Source: Hymenobacter sediminis
Lineage (GTDB): Bacteria; Bacteroidota; Bacteroidia; Cytophagales; Hymenobacteraceae
Assembly (NCBI RefSeq): GCF_003231285.1
Contig: NZ_QKNS01000004.1
Coordinates: forward strand, 186,001-250,000
Length of the DNA stretch: 64,000 bases
Direction of reading: 5' to 3'
Positions 44,923-54,157 of the stretch are shown in pieces. The position numbers and the translations under genes are program-made. Position 1 is the first letter of the stretch. The number at the start of each line of letters is the position of its first letter. The notes under the pieces are model-generated. The model was not told the DNA's origin and did no database searches. It was given only the letters and a program-made list of their open reading frames with translations.

Positions 44923-45495
44923 ATGAAAAGCCTCGAGATTGTAGGGTTTAAAAGAGCGAATCTCGGTAAGAAGGATGCCAAGGCCCTGCGCCTGGAGTCC
45001 TACGTACCTTGCGTACTGTACGGCGGTGCTGAACAAGTACACTTCTCGGCTCCGGCCATTCTGTTCCGCGAGCTGCTGTACACCCCCGAGGTGCACATCG
45101 TTGAGCTAAACATTGAAGGCGACATCCGTCGCGCTATCGTGCAGGACGCCCAGTTCCACCCCGTGAACGAAATGCTGCTGCACGTTGACTTCCTGGAGCT
45201 GCAGGAAGGCAAAGAAGTGAAAATGGACGTGCCCGTGAAGTACGTAGGCACTTCGCCCGGCGTTCAGCAAGGTGGCAAGCTGGTAAGCAAGCTGCGTAAG
45301 CTGAAAGTAAAGGCTACTCCCGAAAACCTCCCCGACTTCGTAGAGGTAAACATTTCGGACCTGGGCCTGGGCAAGTCGATCAAAGTGAACAAAGTGGAAG
45401 CCCAAGGCTACACCATCCTCACCAACCCGCTGGCTCCTATTGCTACCGTGACCATCCCGCGTGGTCTGCGTGGCACGCTGCAGGCTGACAAATAA
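44923..45495 (+). CDS. rplY: 50S ribosomal protein L25 (CTC-type)
   Basis: A 190-residue protein binding 5S rRNA. I start at ATG 44923 (MKSLEIVGFKRANLGKKDAKALR). It has the N-terminal L25 domain (about 1-90, including VPCVLYGG and HVDFLELQEGK) and the C-terminal beta extension of the Ctc form (about 95-185). Compared with the 94-residue E. coli form, this is the long type usual outside Gammaproteobacteria. It lies between prs and pth. Confidence 0.95.
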   Translation: MKSLEIVGFKRANLGKKDAKALRLESYVPCVLYGGAEQVHFSAPAILFRELLYTPEVHIVELNIEGDIRRAIVQDAQFHPVNEMLLHVDFLELQEGKEVKMDVPVKYVGTSPGVQQGGKLVSKLRKLKVKATPENLPDFVEVNISDLGLGKSIKVNKVEAQGYTILTNPLAPIATVTIPRGLRGTLQADK

Positions 45496-45744
45496 ATCAC
45501 GGATTAAGGCGGATTTTTCGGATTACACGGATACCGTGCCCGAGTTACTCCGTCTGCCGAAAGAAGCCGTTCTGCTTGCAGAGCGGCTTTTTTATTGTCA
45601 GCTGCCGACTGTCAGCCAATTTCCTACCCTTTACTCGAAGCTAAAGCCTTACTAAGCATCCTGCCCAGTAGAAGGAAGTTAAGTTGCAGGCTGGCTGACT
45701 AGCGAATCCGTGTAATCCGTTCAATTCGTCTAAATCCCTGATTT
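45494..45744. repeat. Facing nonamer arrays between rplY and pth
   Basis: Left array 45494-45532 has GGATT-centred units (GGATTAAGGC, GGATTTTTC, GGATTACAC, GGAT). Right array 45706-45744 has ATCCGTGTA, ATCCGTTCA, ATTCGTCTA, AATCCCTGA in inverse orientation. The two are 39-base imperfect complements. The left starts at the rplY stop and the right ends one base before the pth ATG. A terminator sits between. Confidence 0.8.
45565..45588 (+). terminator. Terminator after rplY, within the repeat pair
   Basis: Stem AGCCGTTCTGC/GCAGAGCGGCT (two mismatches) followed by seven T. Confidence 0.75.
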
Positions 45745-45745
45745 T

Positions 45746-46312
45746 ATGAAGTTCCTTGTTCTGTGCCTAGGCAACATCGGGCCGGAGTACGCCGATACGC
45801 GGCACAACGTAGGGTTTATGGTAGGCGACTACCTGGCTAAGAAGTTTGAGGCTGCTCCGTTTGAGTTGGGCCGTCATGCTTTTAATACTGAAATCAGGCA
45901 CAAGGGCCACACGTTTGCACTAGTGAAGCCTACCACCTACATGAACCTGAGCGGCAAAGCCGCAGCTCATTGGCTGAGCGCGCTGAAAATCCCGAAAGAG
46001 CAGATGCTGGTCATCACCGACGACTTAGCCCTACCCTTCGGAAAGCTGCGAATGAAGGGAAAAGGCTCGGCGGGCGGACAAAACGGCTTAAAACACATTC
46101 AGGAAACCCTGGGTACGGACGAGTACGCCCGCCTGCGCTTCGGCATCGACTCCAGCTTCTCGAAAGGCCGACAGGTAGATTACGTCCTTAGCCCCTTCTC
46201 CGCCGATGAAAAAATCGATTTGGAAGGCCGTCTAGAAAAAGCTGCCGAAGCCGTACTGCTGTTTGGCACCGTGGGCCTGGAGCGCGCCATGAATGTGGTA
46301 AACGTAAAGTAA
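45746..46312 (+). CDS. pth: Peptidyl-tRNA hydrolase
   Basis: A 188-residue enzyme that frees peptides from stalled peptidyl-tRNA. Motifs are LGNIGPEYADTRHNVGF (catalytic His about 22, Asn about 10), KPTTYMNLSGKA, ITDDLALPFGKLR and KGSAGGQNGLKH. Length is typical. It is convergent with, and 4 bases from, the small membrane-protein gene at 46317. Confidence 0.97.
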   Translation: MKFLVLCLGNIGPEYADTRHNVGFMVGDYLAKKFEAAPFELGRHAFNTEIRHKGHTFALVKPTTYMNLSGKAAAHWLSALKIPKEQMLVITDDLALPFGKLRMKGKGSAGGQNGLKHIQETLGTDEYARLRFGIDSSFSKGRQVDYVLSPFSADEKIDLEGRLEKAAEAVLLFGTVGLERAMNVVNVK

Positions 46313-46316
46313 GGGA

Positions 46317-46586
46317 CTACTGCAGAAAATTTGACTGCCGGTATTTCACTATGACCGAGCAAATGCGAAGCAGCCCAGGCAATATTTTACTCACCCATGC
46401 AAGACCACATAACAGTAGGCAGAGGCCGATGTAAAACTTTATTGAAAGATAAAGTGGCTCCCGTCGGGTGGCAGTCATCAGTTTGATCCCACCCCATAGC
46501 AGGCCAAAAATAGCTAGTGCAATCAGTCCTGCTGTCAGCAGGATGGACTTACCAAGGTTTTGGGGTTCCAGTGGGATTTCGTGCAT
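46317..46586 (-). CDS. Small two-helix membrane protein, unassigned
   Basis: An 89-residue protein from ATG 46586 (MHEIPLEPQNLGKSILL). Two hydrophobic segments (about 13-36 and 50-72) flank a basic TATRREPLYL loop, and the tail is Lys/Arg-rich. It is probably a real small gene because the spacing between pth and metG is otherwise unexplained, but no family is recognised. The ORF can be extended 13 codons upstream into the palindrome. Confidence 0.5.
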   Translation of the reverse strand: MHEIPLEPQNLGKSILLTAGLIALAIFGLLWGGIKLMTATRREPLYLSIKFYIGLCLLLCGLAWVSKILPGLLRICSVIVKYRQSNFLQ

Positions 46587-46618
46587 TGCATGGCTTGATA
46601 GCAGCAGCGCTAGATGGT

Positions 46619-46692
46619 AACCCAAACGAAATACAAATGGGCTGTCCTACTCTTTGAAGAGTAGGACAGCCCATTTGTATTTCGTTTGGGTT
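46619..46692 (-). terminator. Very long palindrome after metG (36-bp perfect arms)
   Basis: Arms 46619-46654 and 46657-46692 are exact complements with only TG between them. It lies 11 bases after the metG stop. The outer part (AACCCAAACGAAATACAAAT) is AT-rich, and the inner part GC-rich. Confidence 0.85.
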
Positions 46693-46703
46693 GAGGCGTC
46701 AGA

Positions 46704-48749
46704 TTACGCCACCCCAGAGCCTGGGCGCACGGGGCTGCTAGGCTGCATCAAGCTCAGAGAGCCGTCAGCGTTTTCGGCCATCAGGAGCATGCCCTGGCTT
46801 TGGATGCCCTTGATTTCGCGGGGAGCAAGGTTGAGCAGCACTTGCACCTGCTGACCGATGAGGGCTTCGGGCAGGAAGTGCTCAGCAATACCCGAGACGA
46901 TGGTGCGCGGCTCCTCGAAGCCGAGGTCAACACTTAGCTTCAGGAGCTTCTTGGTTTTGGCAACCTTCTCGGCGGCTACAATGGTCCCGATGCGCAGGTC
47001 CATGGTCTGGAACTGCTCAAAGCTGACGTCATCTTTGGCAGGAGCAGAAACGGCGGCGGCCAATTCGTTGGCTTTCTTGGTGTCGAGGAGTTTCTGTACC
47101 TGCGCTTCCACCGTGGCGTCTTCGATTTTTGTAAACAGAAGGGCGGCTTCAGCTAGCGGATGCCCGGCAGCCAGCAAATCGGGGCGGCCGGCTTGCGGCC
47201 AGGTGACCTTCTCGGTATTGAGCATGGCGCCGAGGCGGGCGGCGGCCGTAGGCAGGAACGGTTCCATCAGGGTAACCAGGCTGGTCGCCAGCTGCAGGGC
47301 TACATGCAGAACGGTACCCGTGCGCGCCGCATCCGTCTTGATGAGCTTCCAGGGCTCCATATCGGCCAGGTACTTGTTACCTAGCCGCGAGAGGTTCATA
47401 AGCTCGTTCAGTGCGTCGCGGAAGCGGTAATTATCAATCAACTCCCCAATGCGCGCCGGGAACTCCTGGAGTTGACGTAGCACGTCTTCGTCCTCGGTGG
47501 TAAAGCCTACGGCAGCCGGCACTTTGCCTTCGAAGAATTTGTGGGTGAGTACCACGGCCCGGTTCACGAAGTTGCCCAGGTTGGCTACCAGCTCGTTGTT
47601 GTTGCGGGCCTGAAAATCCTTCCAGGTGAAGTCGTTGTCTTTGTTTTCTGGGGCGTTGGCGCAGAGTACGTAGCGCAGCACATCGGCTTGGCCAGGGAAA
47701 TCCTGCAGGTACTCGTGCAGCCACACCGCCCAGTTGCGCGAGGTTGAAATCTTGTCGCCTTCCAGATTTAGAAACTCGTTGGCCGGCACATTATCGGGCA
47801 GAATGTAGTCGCCGTGGGCCTTGAGCATCGCTGGGAAGATGATGCAGTGGAATACGATGTTATCCTTACCAATGAAGTGCACCAGCTTCGTGCCCTGATC
47901 TTTCCAATAGGTTTCCCAGGTATCGGGCAGCAGGTCTTTGGTGGCTGAGATATAGCCGATGGGGGCATCGAACCACACGTAGAGCACTTTGCCCTCGGCT
48001 CCTTCCACCGGCACCGGCACGCCCCAGTCCAGGTCGCGGGTTACGGCGCGAGGCTGCAGGCCCTGGTCAATCCAGGATTTGCACTGCCCATACACGTTGG
48101 TTTTCCAGTCTTGCTTGTGGCCTTCCACAATCCACTCGCGCAGCCAAGGCTCGTACTGGTCCAGGGGCAGGTACCAGTGCTTGGTTTCGCGCAGCACCGG
48201 CTGGTTGCCCGAGAGCATGGAACGAGGATTAATCAGTTCCGTAGGGCTGAGCGAAGTGCCGCACTTCTCGCACTGGTCACCGTAGGCATTTTCATTGCCA
48301 CAGTTTGGACAGGTGCCTACGATGTAACGGTCGGCCAGAAACTGGTCGGCTTTCTCATCATAGTATTGCTGCGAGGTTTGCTCAATGAATTTCCCTTCCT
48401 CGTAGAGCTTGCGGAAAAAGCCGCTGGCTACCTCAGCGTGCGTTTGGGAGGAGGTACGAGAATAGATATCGAAGGAGATGCCAAAATCTTGGAAAGAGTC
48501 GCGGATGATGGCGTTGTACTTATCGACCACCTGTTGGGGCGTCACGCCTTCCTTCTGGGCCCGAATTGTGATGGGCACCCCGTGCTCATCGGAGCCGCAC
48601 ACGAATTTCACGTCGCGCTGCTGGGCACGCAGGTAACGGGCATAGATATCGGCAGGAATGTACACGCCGGCCAAGTGACCGATGTGAACAGGACCGTTGG
48701 CATAGGGCAGGGCCGCCGTGACGGTATAGCGTTGGGGAGCAGAAGACAT
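46704..48749 (-). CDS. metG: Methionyl-tRNA synthetase with C-terminal tRNA-binding domain
   Basis: A 681-residue class I synthetase. I start at ATG 48749 ([25 protein letters not shown]); the HIGH motif is VHIGH. The four-cysteine zinc knuckle [18 protein letters not shown] is present. The KMSKS motif appears as DKISTSRNW, the MetRS variant. The C-terminal EMAP-II/Arc1-like domain (about 575-681, [20 protein letters not shown]) aids tRNA binding. A TTCCTTTG sequence at 48811-48818 (minus strand) is a possible -7 box. Confidence 0.97.
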   Translation of the reverse strand: MSSAPQRYTVTAALPYANGPVHIGHLAGVYIPADIYARYLRAQQRDVKFVCGSDEHGVPITIRAQKEGVTPQQVVDKYNAIIRDSFQDFGISFDIYSRTSSQTHAEVASGFFRKLYEEGKFIEQTSQQYYDEKADQFLADRYIVGTCPNCGNENAYGDQCEKCGTSLSPTELINPRSMLSGNQPVLRETKHWYLPLDQYEPWLREWIVEGHKQDWKTNVYGQCKSWIDQGLQPRAVTRDLDWGVPVPVEGAEGKVLYVWFDAPIGYISATKDLLPDTWETYWKDQGTKLVHFIGKDNIVFHCIIFPAMLKAHGDYILPDNVPANEFLNLEGDKISTSRNWAVWLHEYLQDFPGQADVLRYVLCANAPENKDNDFTWKDFQARNNNELVANLGNFVNRAVVLTHKFFEGKVPAAVGFTTEDEDVLRQLQEFPARIGELIDNYRFRDALNELMNLSRLGNKYLADMEPWKLIKTDAARTGTVLHVALQLATSLVTLMEPFLPTAAARLGAMLNTEKVTWPQAGRPDLLAAGHPLAEAALLFTKIEDATVEAQVQKLLDTKKANELAAAVSAPAKDDVSFEQFQTMDLRIGTIVAAEKVAKTKKLLKLSVDLGFEEPRTIVSGIAEHFLPEALIGQQVQVLLNLAPREIKGIQSQGMLLMAENADGSLSLMQPSSPVRPGSGVA

Positions 48750-49042
48750 ATAGAAAGCGGAAATCGAATTTTCAAAACAAACCCAACCTAGGGGCCGGGC
48801 AATGGGAGTGCAAAGGAACAAGTAAAAAGAGGAATCAGGCTTATTCCTTGTCCATGGCTGAGTTGCTACCCCTTAGCCTATGCGTACTTCGGCTAGCATG
48901 CATTTACGTGCTGGGCTACCCTAATTAGGCAGAGGACACTCTTTCCTAAAACAACTCGGCCTTAAAATCCTTTTACGCTCCAGCCACTTATAGTGGAGTT
49001 TTACCGTATTTGAAGACGCATCTCCCTACAAACGCTTGCATT

Positions 49043-49624
49043 ATGAAAAACCAGAAGGAAAAACCTGCCAAAAAGGAAAAGTTGGAAAAAGACCCGGCCG
49101 AGAAAGCTCAGCGTAAAGCGGCTAAGGCAGAGGAATCCGCTTCTTCTACTATTACAGAGGCACGTAACAGCAAGAAAACCAACCAGAAAAAAGCTCTCAA
49201 AACGGCCGCCAAGCACCTGCAGAAACAGCTCGACGACCGGATTGATGAGGTAGTAAAACGGATTCGGAAGGAAACGAAGGCCAAGTTGAAGGAGGTAGTA
49301 AAAGACGCTACCCGACGCCTCGACGTGGACATCGAACAGTTGTTTGAGGAAGCGCTACACACCATCGTGCGCCACCACGAAGCCGGTACCCCTGGCGCCT
49401 CAGATAGTTTTTCTACACTAGCAGAGACTTCCACAGCTACCACCGACCTGCCTGAGGCGCCACCGGTATCCGCCGCTCGGCCCAGCCGCTCAGCAGCAGC
49501 CAAAGTTTCGCCGACGGCCGCTCGGCCCAGCCGCTCACGGTCATCAGTTAAAAAACCGGCTTCCAATAACACGCCCTCCCCTACCCCCGATAACGGCTCC
49601 ATCATCAACGAGGTAGGGCTGTAA
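49043..49624 (+). CDS. Lys-rich coiled-coil protein with Ser/Arg/Pro-rich tail
   Basis: A 193-residue protein from ATG 49043 (MKNQKEKPAKKEKLEKDP). Residues 1-65 are dominated by Lys, Glu and Ala. About 60-120 form an amphipathic helix (KQLDDRIDEVVKRIRKETKAKLKEVV, read in part). After that the protein is low-complexity, with a directly repeated AARPSRS block (also repeated at DNA level, CCGCTCGGCCCAGCCGCTCA twice). There is no signal peptide. The composition suggests a nucleic-acid or nucleoid-associated protein, but this is inference only. Confidence 0.65.
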   Translation: MKNQKEKPAKKEKLEKDPAEKAQRKAAKAEESASSTITEARNSKKTNQKKALKTAAKHLQKQLDDRIDEVVKRIRKETKAKLKEVVKDATRRLDVDIEQLFEEALHTIVRHHEAGTPGASDSFSTLAETSTATTDLPEAPPVSAARPSRSAAAKVSPTAARPSRSRSSVKKPASNNTPSPTPDNGSIINEVGL

Positions 49625-49642
49625 TAGCTGCTTCCCTATCTA

Positions 49643-49697
49643 CCGTTTCAAGAAAAAGGCCCACTGCCAAAAGCAGCGGGCCTTTTTCTTGAAACGG
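49643..49697. terminator. Bidirectional terminator
   Basis: Perfect 20-bp arms (CCGTTTCAAGAAAAAGGCCC and complement) between the convergent genes at 49043 and 49726. Confidence 0.88.
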
Positions 49698-49725
49698 TTC
49701 CTTGCTCGATGCGGAGGTAAGCTGC

Positions 49726-50076
49726 TTATTGCCGGGGTAGGCGCAAGGTATCGGCTGGGGCACCATTAAGCCGGCGTAGCCGGGTTTCGGGTGAGGTGGT
49801 GTTGTTGTCGTTAGTGTTGAGACTTTCAGGGCGCTTGCGGGAATTGATGCCGCTAGCCTGTTCGCCCAGAAGCACGCGGCCAGGGGTGGCGTCGGGCACA
49901 GAGCCGCCATAGCCCGCGTTGCTGTTGTACGCGGCCTGCCGGTCGGCATCAGTGAGAATCCGAGTGGGTGGACGCCGCACGGCACTTTCCTCGCCGGTAG
50001 TTTCCTGTGATGTAGTACAAGCCGCCAGCAAAGCCAGCGCAGGAAGGGTAAATCGAATATAGGAAGGCAGGTTCAT
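49726..50076 (-). CDS. Small lipoprotein, unassigned
   Basis: A 116-residue protein from ATG 50076 with lipobox LLAAC (Cys20). The mature part is polar and low in hydrophobics (ILTDADRQAAYNSNAGYGG, NTNDNNTTSPETR) and probably unstructured. It is on the same strand as the DUF3050 gene upstream, 75 bases away, but separated by a different neighbourhood. No family recognised. Confidence 0.55.
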   Translation of the reverse strand: MNLPSYIRFTLPALALLAACTTSQETTGEESAVRRPPTRILTDADRQAAYNSNAGYGGSVPDATPGRVLLGEQASGINSRKRPESLNTNDNNTTSPETRLRRLNGAPADTLRLPRQ

Positions 50077-50151
50077 GGCCGTAACAAGAGAAGCCAGCTC
50101 CACGTGGGCTGGCTTCCTTGCTAACGGGCTGGCGGTCGGGAGGTTGGCCCC

Positions 50152-50946
50152 CTACCCCTGTGTTTGGGCTAAGTCGGCCCGGATACCATCCCAGAGAGAC
50201 ACGCGGGCCTGCATGCAGCGGGCTGCCACTTCACGGCTTTCCTGCCAGCGTTGGGCATCGGTGCCGCAAAGCTCCCTCACCATTTGCTGGGCCAGAGGCG
50301 TATGCACCTCCTCGTCCAACTGAATATGACGGTCTAGGTAGTACGTAAAGGTGTCGAGCTGACCGGGGAAGCGCTGGCGCAGATCGTGCACCAAATGGCG
50401 GAACATATCCGGAATAACATCTTCCCGGCCAAAGGTGAAGGCCGCTGCAACTGCGTGCGGTTTACCTGATTCAATAATGCGGAAGGTATCCAGCACAAAC
50501 TCCTGCACGGAAGCTGGGGCCTGCGCTTTCACCAAAGCCTCCCTTACCGTGTTGCCCTCGGCTAAAGCTGCCAATAGCTGCTCAATGGGAGCGGTGTCGG
50601 CGCCGCACTCACGCATGGACCGCAAATACAGCTCAAAATGGCTGGCGGGGTTGCCTTCGGGGTCCACGTCCGTTTCTTCTTCCAGCACAATATCGTTGAT
50701 GAGGCGACGGGTGGTAGGGTTGCCACGCGGCACCCACGGCACGTCCACGCAAGTGAGCTCCCGCTGCAGGGCTTTCAGCAACGACATGAAGTCCCACACG
50801 GCAAATACATGGTGCTGCATAAACACGCGCAGATCATCGAGGGAATGTAATGACTGGTACACGCCGTGCGCTACCAGTTGCTGACGGGCGGGTGCCAGTG
50901 CTTCCTGCAGCTCGGCAATGGAATCAGAATGAACCTGGGTTGACAT
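50152..50946 (-). CDS. DUF3050 (heme-oxygenase-like fold) protein
   Basis: A 264-residue protein from ATG 50946 (MSTQVHSDSIAELQEALAP). It shows the DUF3050 hallmark YQSLHSLDDLRVFMQHHVFAVWDFMSLLKALQ (read in part), then VPRGNPTTRRLINDIVLEEETD, ASHFELYLRSM and YYLDRHIQLDEEVHTPLAQQM. Conserved His and Glu residues in these stretches could bind metal. The family is predicted to have a heme-oxygenase-like fold, with the activity unknown. TACCTTTG at 51039-51046 is a good -7 box. Confidence 0.85.
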   Translation of the reverse strand: MSTQVHSDSIAELQEALAPARQQLVAHGVYQSLHSLDDLRVFMQHHVFAVWDFMSLLKALQRELTCVDVPWVPRGNPTTRRLINDIVLEEETDVDPEGNPASHFELYLRSMRECGADTAPIEQLLAALAEGNTVREALVKAQAPASVQEFVLDTFRIIESGKPHAVAAAFTFGREDVIPDMFRHLVHDLRQRFPGQLDTFTYYLDRHIQLDEEVHTPLAQQMVRELCGTDAQRWQESREVAARCMQARVSLWDGIRADLAQTQG

Positions 50947-51038
50947 AGGGAAACTGAAAACGGTACTGCGGAGCTTATGCCCCGAGGCATCAACAAACGA
51001 AATGAGCCGTTGGATTGGATTTGGCAACGAACGGTTCG

Positions 51039-51046
51039 CAAAGGTA
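51039..51046 (-). promoter_or_regulatory. Candidate -7 element for the DUF3050 gene (TACCTTTG)
   Basis: Exact TAnnTTTG match on the minus strand, about 93 bases before the start. A TTTG at 51062-51065 lies 15 bases upstream of the box, shorter than usual. Confidence 0.5.
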
Positions 51047-51393
51047 GAAACGCAGGGCAAGCAAACTGCCGAATGGTTTGGGTTGGGAAGTCAGCCCAGG
51101 CCGCTAAATTTCGGATGGTTACAGCCTGCGGCAGGGGTAGGGCACGGTGCCTAGCAAAGAATTTCTTCTCACCTCTTCTCTCAGGAGACACAAGCCATCA
51201 GAGCCTAGTGCCACGGGGAGCCGTACGCCCGAAACTACGCTGCATAGCTATTTCTATATGCTGGCGGGAACCTCAGCTACCCAACGAGTTGTCTGTTTTC
51301 TCACTTGCAGTTTCTTCCTCTCTCATTAACAATTAATTACTGCGAGTTATTGCGCTAAACATTCCGTACCTTTGCGCCCGGAAAACCCTTTGT
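51047..51393. other. Intergenic region upstream of typA
   Basis: About 345 bases without a credible gene. It holds one GGGGTAG heptamer near 51135 and the typA -7 element near the end. Small open frames here have no coding features. No RNA structure recognised. Confidence 0.5.
51367..51374 (+). promoter_or_regulatory. typA -7 element (TACCTTTG)
   Basis: Exact consensus match 20 bases before the ATG, so the leader would be about 13-15 bases. The -33 box is weak. Confidence 0.6.
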
Positions 51394-53202
51394 ATGCAGA
51401 ACATTCGGAATATCGCCATTATTGCGCACGTTGACCACGGCAAGACTACGCTGGTGGACAAGATCATTCACGCCTCGAAGCTTTTCGACGAACACCAGCA
51501 GTTCGACGACCTGATTCTGGACAACAATGATCTGGAGCGTGAGCGGGGCATTACTATCGTCTCCAAGAACGTATCGGTACGGTACAAAGACGTAAAAATC
51601 AACATCATTGACACCCCTGGTCACGCCGACTTCGGCGGCGAAGTGGAGCGTGTACTGAAGATGGCCGACGGCGTATTGCTGCTCGTCGATGCCTTCGAAG
51701 GTGCCATGCCCCAAACGCGCTTCGTACTGGGCAAAGCCATTGACTTGGGCCTGAAGCCCATCGTGGTGGTGAACAAAGTAGATAAGGAAAACTGCCGTCC
51801 CGACGAGGTGCATGAGCAGGTTTTCGACCTGATGTTCAACCTTGGTGCCACTGAAGACCAGCTGGACTTCGTGACGCTGTACGGCTCTTCGAAGCAGGGC
51901 TGGATGAGCACCGACTGGAAAGTAAAAACCGACAGCATCATTCCGCTGCTCGACGCCGTGGTAGAATCTATCCCGGCTGCCCCCCAGCTGGAAGGTACCC
52001 CACAGATGCAGGTTACCTCGCTCGACTACTCATCGTTCGTGGGTCGTATCGCCATCGGCCGTGTGCACCGCGGTACGCTGCGTGAAGGCGCCAACATGAG
52101 CCTGATCAAGCGCGACGGCACCATCAAGAAGGTGAAGATTAAGGAGCTGCAGGTATTCGAAGGTCTGGGCAAAAACAAGGTGGCAGAGGTTAGCTCCGGC
52201 GAAATCTGCGCCGTAACCGGCATCGAAGGCTTCGATATTGGCGACACCCTCGCCGACGCCGAAAACCCCGAAGCTTTGCCGACCATCAGCATCGACGAGC
52301 CGACGATGAACATGTTGTTCACCATCAATAACTCGCCGTTCTTTGGTAAAGAAGGTAAGTTCGTGACCTCGCGCCACCTACGTGACCGTCTGTTCAAGGA
52401 AACTGAAAAAAACCTGGCCCTGCGCGTGAAAGAAACCGACCGTGAAGACACCTTCCTGGTGTACGGCCGTGGTATCCTTCACTTGTCAGTACTCATCGAG
52501 ACTATGCGTCGCGAAGGGTTCGAATTGCAGGTAGGCCAGCCGCAGGTACTGTTCCGTGAGGACGAAGACGGCAACCGCCTGGAGCCTATCGAGCACTTGG
52601 TAGTTGACGTACCGGAGGAAACCGCCGGTAAGGTTATCGAACTGGTAACCATGCGCAAAGGCGAGCTGACTATCATGGAGCCGAAAGGTGACCTACAGCA
52701 CTTGGAGTTCAACATTCCGGCTCGTGGCCTGATTGGCCTGCGCAACAACGTGCTGACCGCCACCGCTGGTGAGGCCATCATGAACCACCGCTTCTCGGCT
52801 TACGAGCCTTACAAAGGCGTAATCCCGGGCCGTATCTCTGGTTCGCTGATTTCGATGGAAACGGGCCCTGGTACCGCATACACCATCGACAAGATGCAGG
52901 ACCGTGGTGAGTTCTTCGTTGATCCGGGTGAGGAAGTATATGCTGGCCAGGTTATCGGCGAGCACACTCGCCCCAACGATTTGACCATCAACATTCAGAA
53001 AGGCAAGAAGCTCACCAACATGCGTGCTTCGGGCTCGGATGAAAACGTGAAAATCGTACCCAAGCGTCAGTTCTCGCTGGAAGAAGCCATGGAATACATC
53101 CAGAAGGATGAATACCTGGAGGTAACGCCGAAGTCGGTGCGGATGCGTAAAATCCTGCTCGACGAGAACGAGCGTCTGCGCTCAGCCAAGAAAGTAGACT
53201 AA
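51394..53202 (+). CDS. typA: Translational GTPase TypA/BipA
   Basis: A 602-residue ribosome-associated GTPase linked to stress growth and 50S assembly. G1 is AHVDHGKTTLVD (residues 11-22), then RGITI, DTPGHADFGGEVERVL and NKVDKENCRP. Domains II, III and V and the TypA-specific C-terminal domain follow in order, with GRGILHLSVLIETMRREGFE and RGLIGLRNNVLTATAGEA. Codon use is strongly biased (more CGT/GGT), as expected for a well-expressed gene. It is a single gene with its own terminator. Confidence 0.97.
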   Translation: MQNIRNIAIIAHVDHGKTTLVDKIIHASKLFDEHQQFDDLILDNNDLERERGITIVSKNVSVRYKDVKINIIDTPGHADFGGEVERVLKMADGVLLLVDAFEGAMPQTRFVLGKAIDLGLKPIVVVNKVDKENCRPDEVHEQVFDLMFNLGATEDQLDFVTLYGSSKQGWMSTDWKVKTDSIIPLLDAVVESIPAAPQLEGTPQMQVTSLDYSSFVGRIAIGRVHRGTLREGANMSLIKRDGTIKKVKIKELQVFEGLGKNKVAEVSSGEICAVTGIEGFDIGDTLADAENPEALPTISIDEPTMNMLFTINNSPFFGKEGKFVTSRHLRDRLFKETEKNLALRVKETDREDTFLVYGRGILHLSVLIETMRREGFELQVGQPQVLFREDEDGNRLEPIEHLVVDVPEETAGKVIELVTMRKGELTIMEPKGDLQHLEFNIPARGLIGLRNNVLTATAGEAIMNHRFSAYEPYKGVIPGRISGSLISMETGPGTAYTIDKMQDRGEFFVDPGEEVYAGQVIGEHTRPNDLTINIQKGKKLTNMRASGSDENVKIVPKRQFSLEEAMEYIQKDEYLEVTPKSVRMRKILLDENERLRSAKKVD

Positions 53203-53220
53203 GCTTTTTGCTTACTGAAT

Positions 53221-53257
53221 AAAAAAGGGGCACAGCCAATGGCTGCGCCCCTTTTTT
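53221..53257 (+). terminator. Terminator of typA
   Basis: A6-GGGGC-x-CAGCC / GGCTG-x-GCCCC-T6, 18 bases after the stop. Confidence 0.92.
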
Positions 53258-53379
53258 ATTCTTTTTGCTATAGCTATTGCTTACTGAAGCGCGCTTATCG
53301 ACACTACCACTCTCCTATTCAACAATATCACAGTTTGTAGCATACCAAAAATACTCATGGCCTCGGAACAGCATGCTCC

Positions 53380-53712
53380 TCAGTGTGCTGATGTTTTGGA
53401 GAAGACGTTGATAACGATGACGCCAGCCAGAATCAGCCCTAAACCGATTAGGGCCGGGGCATCTGGTATCTGCCGGTAAAACACTACCCCTGCCAGCGTA
53501 ATCAATACAATTCCAATGCCCGACCAGACTGCGTAGGCTATGCCCATTGGAATACTTTTGAGGGTTACGCTTAATAAGTAAAAAGCCAGCCCGTAGCCCA
53601 CTACCACCACAATACTTGGCCATAGTCGGGTAAACTGCTCGGAGGCCTTCAGAGCAGTAGTGGCAGCCGTTTCAGCCAGAATAGCCAGTAGTAGATAGAG
53701 CCAGTATTTCAT
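53380..53712 (-). CDS. Small multidrug resistance (SMR/EmrE) transporter
   Basis: A 110-residue four-helix protein from ATG 53712 (MKYWLYLLLAILAETAATTALKASEQFTRL, read in part). The essential Glu14 of the SMR family is in ILAETAATT, and the second signature is GIAYAVWSGIGIVLI. It works as an antiparallel dimer exchanging protons for cationic compounds or guanidinium. It lies 4 bases after the acylphosphatase gene and is probably co-transcribed with it. Confidence 0.93.
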   Translation of the reverse strand: MKYWLYLLLAILAETAATTALKASEQFTRLWPSIVVVVGYGLAFYLLSVTLKSIPMGIAYAVWSGIGIVLITLAGVVFYRQIPDAPALIGLGLILAGVIVINVFSKTSAH

Positions 53713-53716
53713 CGTC

Positions 53717-53998
53717 CTATTTGCCTCGAACGACTTCAAACTCGCCATAGCCTTGTACGGAGCCAGACTGTACTTCCACTGACTTTACCCGCGCGGCGGG
53801 CGGCCCTTTTCGGCACCAGGTTTCCAGCGCGCTTAGGGCTTCCGGGGTGCCTTCGGCTTCCACCGTAACAGTGCCATCGGGGTTGTTTCGGACCGTGCCG
53901 ACCAATCCCAACCGACGGGCTTCTTGCTGGGTACTCTGGCGGTAGAAAACGCCTTGCACATGGCCTTGAACGAGAATTGTGCGGTGCTCTGTCTGCAT
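53717..53998 (-). CDS. acyP: Acylphosphatase
   Basis: A 93-residue protein that hydrolyses acyl phosphates. I start at ATG 53998 (MQTEHRTILVQGHVQGVFYRQST). Catalytic Arg is in VQGVFYR (about 20) and Asn in GTVRNNPDGTV (about 38), the complete active site. Length is typical. The SMR gene follows 4 bases later. Confidence 0.95.
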   Translation of the reverse strand: MQTEHRTILVQGHVQGVFYRQSTQQEARRLGLVGTVRNNPDGTVTVEAEGTPEALSALETWCRKGPPAARVKSVEVQSGSVQGYGEFEVVRGK

Positions 53999-54157
53999 AG
54001 ACCAAGGGGGGTAGTGAAATGAAAGGCAAGCGCCAATAGGGTTTCTGGTACGCAGCAGGGGTAGGCGCGTTGACATATGGCTTTGCGACGGCCGCGAAAG
54101 TGTAGCATCTTCCGGGCTTTACCGTATGCACCTTGTCATTCACTTGCCTCCTACTCC

